Origin: an uncultured Oscillospiraceae bacterium | GTDB taxonomy: Bacteria > Bacillota > Clostridia > Oscillospirales > Oscillospiraceae | NCBI GenBank assembly: GCA_910579595.1 | Contig: CAJTVM010000027.1 | Location: 1-30,619 of the forward strand | Direction: 5' to 3' | DNA: 30,619 bases | Notes under the pieces: generated by a model | Told to the model about the DNA's origin: nothing | The model's database searches: none | The model's input: only the letters and a program-made list of their open reading frames with translations | Position numbers and translations under genes: made by a program | In this document: in pieces, positions 25,589 to 30,619 of the stretch | How positions within the stretch are numbered: the first letter of the stretch is position 1 | How the letters are laid out: every line of letters starts with the position of its first letter

Positions 25589-26152
25589 TTGACAGACTGT
25601 GTTATTTCCTTCAGCGGCAGGGCCGGCGGCAACTGTTCCTCCATCGCCCAAGTGCTGCTCAAAGCGCTGTCCGGCCAGGAAACGGCCCAATATTTTGATT
25701 TTTCCGCCCTGTCCGTCACCCCCTGCGGCCAATGCGGCTGCGAGTGCTTCCAGGCGCGGGAACGCTGCCCCTATTTTGACGATCCTATCTTCACGATGTA
25801 CGACGCCATCGTCCACAGCCGGACTGCCTGGTTCATCGTCCCAAACTACTGCGACTATCCCTGCGCCAACTTTTTCATCTGGAACGAGCGCAGCCAGTGC
25901 TATTTCCAGGGCCATCCGGAGCTGCTGGAGCGGTATGAGGCCGTGCCAAAAAAATTCATCGTGGTCAGCAATACCGGGCGGGGCAATTTCACCGCCGCGT
26001 TCCGCTACCACACGGGGGACGCGCCGCCGGACGTGCTGTTCCTCAGCGCCAAACAGTTCGGCAGGATCAGCATACACGGGGACCTGATGGACTCCCACCA
26101 AGCCAGGGACGCGGTCCTCCGCTTCACCGGCAGACGGGAGGCATTGGGATGA
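25589..26152 (+). CDS. Flavodoxin-fold NAD(P)H-dependent FMN reductase family, Cys-rich
   Basis: 187 residues with a flavodoxin-like fold. SFSGRAGGNCSSIAQ is the phosphate-binding loop, FIVPNYCDYPCANFFIWNER is the flavin-facing segment, and VVSNTGRGNF follows. Between strands 2 and 3 lies a dense cysteine cluster CGQCGCEC followed six residues later by CP and then YFDD. Related iron-sulfur flavoproteins carry a compact Cys motif here that binds a 4Fe-4S cluster, so cluster binding is possible. The start is TTG at 25589 after GGGAGGTG; an earlier in-frame TTG contains that ribosome binding site. The stop overlaps the asparaginase start (ATGA), so the two are translationally coupled, although no pathway link is known. 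Confidence 0.8.
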   Translation: MTDCVISFSGRAGGNCSSIAQVLLKALSGQETAQYFDFSALSVTPCGQCGCECFQARERCPYFDDPIFTMYDAIVHSRTAWFIVPNYCDYPCANFFIWNERSQCYFQGHPELLERYEAVPKKFIVVSNTGRGNFTAAFRYHTGDAPPDVLFLSAKQFGRISIHGDLMDSHQARDAVLRFTGRREALG

Positions 26153-27141
26153 AGCGCGTTTTACTGCTCACCACCGGGGGCACCATCGCCTCCCGGCTCA
26201 CCGACGAGGGGCTGGCCCCCGGCCTGGACGGCGCCGCCCTGACCCATTACCTGGGCGCCCTGGCGGACAGCTACGACCTCACTGTCCGGGATATCTTACA
26301 TCTGGACTCCTCCAACATCCAGCCGGAGGAGTGGCGGCTCATCGCCCAAAAGGTCTATGAGGCCCGGGAGGACTTTGACGGCATCGTGGTATCCCACGGC
26401 ACCGACACCATGGCCTATACCGCCTCGGTGCTCAGCTACATGGTGCGCAACATCCCCATACCCGTGGTACTTACCGGGGCGCAGCTGCCCGTCGAGCATC
26501 CCCTCACCGATGGGGTAGACAACCTGCGCACCGCCTTCGCCATGGCGGCGTCGGGCAAACCGGGGGTGTTCCTGGCCTTTGACCGGCGGGTAATTCTGGG
26601 CTGTCGGGCGGTGAAAACCCACACCACCGCCTTCGGCGCCTTCGACAGCGTCAACTGGCCTCTGGTGGGGCGGGTGAACGGCGCGGGGCTGAGCCTGAAC
26701 GCCGCCGCCATCCCGCCCTTGGACGGGCCCTGCCGCCTGCGGGACAAGCTGTGCGAGGCGGTGTTCCTCATCAAGCTCACCCCGGGCCTGGATCCGGAGA
26801 TCTTCGATATGCTGCTGCGGATGCACTACCGGGGGGTGGTGATTGAGGCCTTCGGGGCGGGCGGGCTCCACTTCATCCGCCGCAACCTGATCGAGAAGCT
26901 CCACACCGCCGCCCAGGCGGGAATGGCGGTGGTGGTGTGCTCACAGTGCCTGTACGAGAGCAGCAACTTCACCCTGTACCAGGCGGGACAGAAGGCGTTG
27001 GCGGAGGGGGTCATCCAGGGCTACGACATGACCACCGAGGGGGCCGTCACCAAGCTGATGTGGGCGCTGGGGCAGACGGAGGATCTGGACGAGGTCCGCT
27101 CCCTGTTCGAGCGCAGCCTGGCGGGGGAGCGGAGCGTCTAA
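26149..27141 (+). CDS. ansA: L-asparaginase
   Basis: Hydrolyses L-asparagine to aspartate and ammonia, 330 residues. The two catalytic threonines lie in LLTTGGTIAS (Thr12) and VVSHGTDTMAY (Thr85, with Asp86), and the substrate serine in LDSSNIQPEEW. ARE-to-KTH segments and the C-terminal small domain (VVIEAFGAGGLHFIRRNL) match the bacterial type I/II fold. There is no signal peptide, so the enzyme is cytoplasmic (AnsA-like). The ATG at 26149 overlaps the preceding gene by four bases. A bidirectional terminator follows, shared with the convergent DtxR-family gene. Confidence 0.94.
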   Translation: MKRVLLLTTGGTIASRLTDEGLAPGLDGAALTHYLGALADSYDLTVRDILHLDSSNIQPEEWRLIAQKVYEAREDFDGIVVSHGTDTMAYTASVLSYMVRNIPIPVVLTGAQLPVEHPLTDGVDNLRTAFAMAASGKPGVFLAFDRRVILGCRAVKTHTTAFGAFDSVNWPLVGRVNGAGLSLNAAAIPPLDGPCRLRDKLCEAVFLIKLTPGLDPEIFDMLLRMHYRGVVIEAFGAGGLHFIRRNLIEKLHTAAQAGMAVVVCSQCLYESSNFTLYQAGQKALAEGVIQGYDMTTEGAVTKLMWALGQTEDLDEVRSLFERSLAGERSV

Positions 27142-27144
27142 CCC

Positions 27145-27176
27145 GGCAAAAAAGCCGCCGCGCCAGCGGCGGCTTT
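27145..27176. terminator. Bidirectional terminator
   Basis: AAAGCCGCCGC, loop GCCA and GCGGCGGCTTT form an 11-bp perfect stem at 27151-27176. The T run is stronger on the minus strand (TTTTTTGCC), serving the DtxR-family gene; on the plus strand it ends asparaginase transcription. Confidence 0.88.
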
Positions 27177-27178
27177 CC

Positions 27179-27562
27179 TCACGCAAGCCCCATATCCCGG
27201 TTGATGTGCTCCCGCAGGGCGTCAAAGGATTCCACACTCAAATCGTGCTCGATGCGGCAGGCGTCCTGGACGGCCACATCCTCCGACACGCCCAGGTGCA
27301 CCAGCCACTTGGTGAGCAGCAGGTGCCGCTCGTAAATGCGCTGGGCAATTTCCATGCCGTCATCGGTAAGGCGCAGGAAGCCCCCGGCGTCCACCGCCAC
27401 GAAGCCCCCCTCCCGGAGCAGGCTCATGGCGCGGCTGACGCTGGGCTTGGAGAAGCCCAGGTGCTGGGCCACGTCGATGGAGCGCACCGGGTGGCCTGTT
27501 TCCCCCAGGGCCAAAATGGCCTCCAGATAGTTTTCCGCAGATTCATGGATATTTATACTCAT
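27179..27562 (-). CDS. DtxR/MntR-family metal-dependent regulator
   Basis: 127 residues. An N-terminal winged helix-turn-helix (residues about 5-65, with VRSIDVAQHLGFSKPSVSRAMSLLREGGFV) precedes the metal-binding dimerisation domain. There is no SH3-like third domain, so the architecture is MntR-like. Visible ligand candidates are Glu14 in ENYLEAI, the His in YERHLLL, and the DACRIEHDLS motif. The last has Cys-x-x-Glu-His, as in DtxR, where MntR has Glu-x-x-Glu-His. Manganese or iron sensing is therefore unresolved. The start is the ATG at 27562 with GGAGTG upstream; the in-frame upstream codon at 27592 lacks such support. No transporter gene is adjacent. Confidence 0.9.
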   Translation of the reverse strand: MSINIHESAENYLEAILALGETGHPVRSIDVAQHLGFSKPSVSRAMSLLREGGFVAVDAGGFLRLTDDGMEIAQRIYERHLLLTKWLVHLGVSEDVAVQDACRIEHDLSVESFDALREHINRDMGLA

Positions 27563-27718
27563 ACAGATATCACTCCAAAACGGGTTTGCCAATGCTTACC
27601 AGCAACAGTATACCACACCGCCCTGTCGATGGCAACGGAAATTTTATAATTGATTCTTCCATGTTTTCATGATAGAATAATCAGAAAGGAGTTTTTTGTA
27701 TTTTTTCCCAGTGATTCA

Positions 27719-28258
27719 GTGGTTTCGGCAGATGCCGCCGCATTCCGACAGGTTATGGAGGGATATGCTTTGGACAACATGGACTATGAAAAAATTCTCG
27801 GTTCGTTTTCCGGCATGAACGTGCCGGAGGGAACCCATAACGAATTCCAGGAGGATCTGGCCTATATCCTCAGCAGCCTGAGCCGGCTGTTCTTCTCCAC
27901 TTACTACATCAACCTGGAGCATGACACCTACCGCGCCGTCACCCAGCTGCGCCGGGTGGAGAGCGTGCTGGCGGACGAGGTGAACTTCACCGCCGCCCTG
28001 AAAATCTATGCCCACCACTTCATCCATCCAGACGACCGGGAGGAATACCTGCGGGTCATGGACGTAAACCACCTGAAGCAGGAGCTGCGTTGGTGGAAGC
28101 CCTTTGTGGCGGTGGAGTACCGCAGGCCGGCGGAGGAACCGGACCGCTGGGACTGGGTGCGGGCCACCGCCGCCCTGGCCCGCACGGACGTACACGATCT
28201 GCCCCTCACCGCCGTCTACGTGGCCCAGGACATCAGCGGCGGACGCCGCCAATTCTGA
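27719..28258 (+). CDS. PAS-like sensory protein, start disrupted
   Basis: The reading frame encodes a soluble protein of about 180 residues. Residues from NEFQEDLAYILSSLSRLFFSTYYINLEHDTYRAV onward resemble PAS-type sensor modules that precede GGDEF domains in Clostridia (FIHPDDREEYLRVMD, then EYRRPAEEPDRWDWVRATAAL). It contains no output domain. The start is unclear. A strong AAAGGAG at 27685-27691 is followed by a TTG at 27696 in the wrong frame; one extra T in the T6 run (27701-27706) would join TTG to the PAS frame as MYFFPSDSVVS. In-frame alternatives are GTG 27719 (used here) and TTG 27650, both without ribosome binding sites. It lies just upstream of the REC-GGDEF gene and probably works with it. 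Confidence 0.65.
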   Translation: MVSADAAAFRQVMEGYALDNMDYEKILGSFSGMNVPEGTHNEFQEDLAYILSSLSRLFFSTYYINLEHDTYRAVTQLRRVESVLADEVNFTAALKIYAHHFIHPDDREEYLRVMDVNHLKQELRWWKPFVAVEYRRPAEEPDRWDWVRATAALARTDVHDLPLTAVYVAQDISGGRRQF

Positions 28259-28346
28259 CAGTACACGGCCCTGAGCGTCAAAGCTCGGCCCGCCACCCAA
28301 CGCGTTTTGCTTTGAGGTGAGACTACTGAGACAAGAAGGTATCCCC

Positions 28347-29264
28347 ATGGATAAAATACTGGTGATCGATGACAGCCCGGTCCAGGCCGAATTTTTGAGC
28401 AGCATTCTGCGGCCCAGTTACGATCTAACCGCCTGCCACACCGCCGAGGAGGGGCTGCGCACGGCCAAGGAGGGGGGCTTTTCCCTCATCCTTCTGGACG
28501 TGGTCATGCCGGGGATGGACGGCTTTACCCTGCTGCAGGAGTTGAAGGGCACCGAGCTGACCCGGTATATCCCCGTGATCCTGCTCACAAGCCTGTCCGA
28601 CGTCCAGTACGAGGAAAAGGGGCTGCTGATGGGGGCGGTGGACTATGTGACCAAGCCCTTCAGCCCGGTGATTATCAAGGCCCGGGTGAACACCCACATC
28701 CAGCTCTACCACTACCAGATGCAGTTCCGGAAGCAGGCCATGATTGACGAGCTTACCGGCGTAGCCAACCGGCGGCGCTACGAGGAGGAAAGCATCGCGC
28801 GCTGGCGGGAGGCCGTTCGGTTCGAACTGCCGTTCTCCATCTGTATGTTCGACATCGACAAGTTCAAAATGTACAACGACGCCTTCGGCCACCCGGCTGG
28901 GGACAAGGTGATCTCCGCCGTGGCCAGGACCGTCTCCTCCTATTTCCACCGCTCCACCGACCTCTTTGCCCGGTATGGCGGGGAGGAATTCGTGGCCATC
29001 TTCGTGGGCAGCGAGGGGGAGGCCGCCTTTGAGTTTTTGAAAACCGTCCGGCAGGCGGTGGAAGATCTCCACCTCCAGCACTGTGCCACGGTGAGTCCCT
29101 GGGTCACCATCAGCGTGGGCGGTGTCACCGTTATTCCCGCCCAGGGGGACAGCTACAAGGCCTGCCTGCAGCAGGCCGATGCCATGCTGTACGATGCAAA
29201 GCGCCTTGGCCGCAACCAGGTGGTGTGGCTCGGCGAAAAGCGGGAGCAGTGGACAGAGCGGTGA
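28347..29264 (+). CDS. Response regulator with GGDEF domain (diguanylate cyclase)
   Basis: 305 residues. The receiver domain has acidic residues in VIDDSP, the phosphoacceptor Asp51 in LLDVVMPGMDG, Thr81 and Lys103 (VTKPF). The GGDEF domain (about 130-300) has DELTGVANRR, FDIDKFKMYNDAFGH and the active-site GGEEF (211-215). An RSTD motif five residues before GGEEF is a standard RxxD inhibitory site, so product inhibition is expected. It should make c-di-GMP from two GTP, activated by phosphorylation as in WspR/PleD-type proteins. The start is the ATG at 28347, which opens the conserved receiver strand and has AAGG six bases upstream; an upstream GTG at 28317 is less likely. The cognate kinase is not in the window. 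Confidence 0.93.
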   Translation: MDKILVIDDSPVQAEFLSSILRPSYDLTACHTAEEGLRTAKEGGFSLILLDVVMPGMDGFTLLQELKGTELTRYIPVILLTSLSDVQYEEKGLLMGAVDYVTKPFSPVIIKARVNTHIQLYHYQMQFRKQAMIDELTGVANRRRYEEESIARWREAVRFELPFSICMFDIDKFKMYNDAFGHPAGDKVISAVARTVSSYFHRSTDLFARYGGEEFVAIFVGSEGEAAFEFLKTVRQAVEDLHLQHCATVSPWVTISVGGVTVIPAQGDSYKACLQQADAMLYDAKRLGRNQVVWLGEKREQWTER

Positions 29265-29284
29265 GCCGTCACCCGTATTGTTCA

Positions 29285-29438
29285 GGAAGCACTGATTAAG
29301 AACCTGTGTTCACAGCTGAAACCGCCGGATGGGCGAGGGATTTTCCCGTCAGGCAAGGCAATTATTCCTGCGAAATCCCGCCTCATTGTGGCGAAAAATC
29401 CCTCACAAATCGCTCTTGCCGATTTAATCAGCCCTTCC
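29285..29438. mobile_element. MITE-like element related to the one at 1021
   Basis: A 154-bp non-coding element. GGAAGCACTGATTAA at 29285-29299 and TTAATCAGCCCTTCC at 29424-29438 are terminal inverted repeats with two mismatches; GGAAG ends are common in the IS5 family. Immediately inside the left end, from 29300, the sequence GAACCTGTGTTCACAG and about 60 bp beyond closely match the right end of the 1021-1182 element in reverse orientation. ATTCCTGCGAAA is also shared but in the opposite relative orientation, so the two are rearranged relatives. Confidence 0.7.
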
Positions 29439-29453
29439 TTTACCCATCGCAAT

Positions 29454-29490
29454 AAAAATGGCGTCCCCGCAGAGGGGACGCCATTTTTTT
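29454..29490. terminator. Bidirectional terminator
   Basis: ATGGCGTCCCC, loop GCAGA and GGGGACGCCAT (29458-29484) form a perfect stem with seven T residues on the plus side and an A-rich left flank giving TTTTT on the minus side. It ends both the diguanylate cyclase gene and the convergent gene at 29518. Confidence 0.93.
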
Positions 29491-29517
29491 GTCCAATCGC
29501 AGCACAGGGAACCGGTC

Positions 29518-29996
29518 TCACCCCATGCGGGCAAAGGTCACGATGCTCTGCTGGATCGTAAACTCCTTGTTGGGAGTAAAGGTCGGCGGCGTGCTCTTCG
29601 TGCCGTCCATTTGGATAATGCTGCCATAGTCATGATGCGAACCCGGATTCAGTGGGGATGTCATGTAAACCCGGCCGTTTTTGGCCTCGCCCACGCTCCA
29701 ATCCGGGTCATTGGGACGGCCCATCGCGTTGTGGAACGCCTGAACGCTGGGATAGACGTTAACTGTTGTCTTACCCGAAGGGGCCCTGCCCAAATCGGTG
29801 GTCACCCGATCGTAGTACCCCTCAAACGATTCCTCCAGATCATCCAGGGCCTCCACGTCCCCGTCCGAGCAGTAAAATACAAAGTGCTCCGTTTCCCTCT
29901 GCTGCTTTAATCCCGAGGAAGCGGCGGAGGCGGGGGCCACAGCCGCCGGGAGCAATAGGGTCGATGCCAGAATCATGGAAAAATGCGTTTTTTCAT
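29518..29996 (-). pseudogene. Decayed secreted protein, peptidase MA-like remnant
   Basis: AAGGAGG and an ATG at 29996 give MKKRIFP and then a stop. The frame that continues (MILASTLLLPAAVAPASAASS, a signal peptide) is one base out. One more A in the A6 run (29988-29993) would read MKKTHFSMILASTLLLPAAVAPASA, a normal signal peptide. The mature part (TEHFVFYCSDGDVEALDDLEESFEGYYDRV, then VNVYPSVQAFHNAMGRPND and GRVYMTSPLNPG) resembles the start of peptidase MA-like metallohydrolases. The frame ends before the expected HExxH site. The last residues (FTPNKEFTIQQSIVTFARMG) look like the end of an S-layer-homology-type repeat, suggesting an internal deletion. An AT-rich TATAAT lies at 30033-30038. 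Confidence 0.6.
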
Positions 29997-30086
29997 CGAT
30001 AAACCTCCTTGGAATCTGCTGTTTTTCCACAAATTATATAAAATATATAAAAATATATAAAAAACTGCGCCCGCCCCAATCAGGCC

Positions 30087-30115
30087 TTGACGCAGGACAA
30101 CATTTATGGTATGAT
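30087..30115 (+). promoter_or_regulatory. Predicted sigma-A promoter of rpoB
   Basis: TTGACG at 30087-30092, a 17-nt spacer and TATGAT at 30110-30115. It predicts a leader of about 165 nt that includes a GGGGGAG-GCCA-CTCCCCC hairpin (30142-30159). No other gene lies between the promoter and rpoB. Confidence 0.8.
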
Positions 30116-30286
30116 AAAGTGCTTTTGTACACAGCGGAAAAGGGGGAGGCCACTCCCCCAATGTAAATACAGTATATCAGACCGCGGGGAAAAGCGCAAG
30201 AGAAAATTTTCAAGCTATGACAACAGGCCCGGGCGTATCAAAATTGGCGGCCCGGAAATTTTGACGAAGTGGAGCGTGATTGGCAA

Positions 30287-30619
30287 ATGGCGAGAGCGGT
30301 CAAAGACGTCTGGTACGGCAAGACCTTACGCAAGAGCTTCGCCCGCAGCGAGGAAATCCTGGAGATGCCCTATCTCCTGGAAATCCAGAAGAAGTCCTAC
30401 AAGTGGTTCCTGGAGAAAGGACTCCAGGAGGTATTCAGCGACGTGGACTCCATCACCGACTACGCGGGCAACCTGGAGCTGTCCTTCATCAGCTTCTCCA
30501 TGGACGATCCCCCCAAGTACACCATTGAGGAGTGCAAGGCCCAGGACATGACCTACGCCGCCCCCATGAAGGTGCAGGTCCACCTGCGCAACAAGGCCAC
30601 CAACGAGATCAAGGAGCAG
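30287..30619 (+). CDS. rpoB: RNA polymerase beta subunit, N-terminal part
   Basis: The first 111 codons of RpoB, open to the end of the window. The sequence YGKTLRKSFARSEEILEMPYLLEIQKKSYKWFL is the conserved beta-subunit N-terminus, followed by VDSITDYAGNLELSF and YTIEECKAQDMTYAAPMKVQVHL. It forms part of the beta lobe and protrusion of the core enzyme. The start used is the ATG at 30287. GGAG lies 13 bases upstream, which is long; an in-frame GTG at 30269 is possible but has no ribosome binding site of its own. rplL or other ribosomal protein genes, which usually precede rpoB, are absent; its own promoter is present instead. Confidence 0.96.
   Translation, partial: MARAVKDVWYGKTLRKSFARSEEILEMPYLLEIQKKSYKWFLEKGLQEVFSDVDSITDYAGNLELSFISFSMDDPPKYTIEECKAQDMTYAAPMKVQVHLRNKATNEIKEQ

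Overview
The window comes from the chromosome of a GC-rich, endospore-forming Clostridia bacterium. It is most likely in the Oscillospirales (Flavonifractor, Lawsonibacter or Oscillibacter-like). The support is a complete spoIIAA-spoIIAB-sigF operon, strong Gram-positive ribosome binding sites, a perfect HrcA/CIRCE operator, a bacterial GlnRS, and a second divergent type IIA topoisomerase pair. The genus assignment is inference. I see no phage, CRISPR array, tRNA or rRNA gene.

Layout. Positions 200-2640 (minus strand) hold murA and a WalJ/YycJ-type metallohydrolase, separated by a 162-bp MITE. Positions 2770-5060 hold divergent promoters and htpG, whose promoter is overlapped by CIRCE. Positions 5070-7240 hold a truncated ECF sigma factor gene followed by the spoIIA operon. 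Positions 7270-11180 (minus) hold a nested inverted-repeat element, an alpha/beta hydrolase, glnS and a transglutaminase-like lipoprotein. Positions 11180-18630 (minus) hold a YitT protein, a ParC-like topoisomerase subunit, a secreted stalk-domain protein and a ParE-like subunit. Positions 18660-24620 (minus) hold a GyrI-like protein, a 224-bp tandem repeat array, malic enzyme, a glycogen-debranching enzyme, a nitroreductase and a small P-loop protein. Positions 24660-29270 hold a thioredoxin-reductase-like flavoprotein (minus), a cysteine-rich flavoprotein with asparaginase (plus), a DtxR-family regulator (minus), and a PAS-like protein with a REC-GGDEF diguanylate cyclase (plus). The end holds a second MITE-like element, a decayed secreted protein gene and the start of rpoB.

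The genes are mostly housekeeping: wall synthesis, chaperone, sporulation sigma cascade, aminoacylation, DNA topology, central and glycogen metabolism, redox and c-di-GMP. The unusual content is intergenic. A motif reading GCGCGGAG on the minus strand lies at or directly beside the stop codon of six minus-strand genes and sometimes supplies the stop itself. Two of these sites are equal-length 145-bp elements whose outer stem shows compensatory base changes. The malic enzyme gene has its own 3' end plus a hairpin-rich downstream segment repeated in tandem with an exact 224-bp period. Two related MITE-like elements lie near opposite ends of the window. Two genes (near 27,700 and 29,990) each look one nucleotide short in a six-base homopolymer, which suggests either slippage or assembly error.
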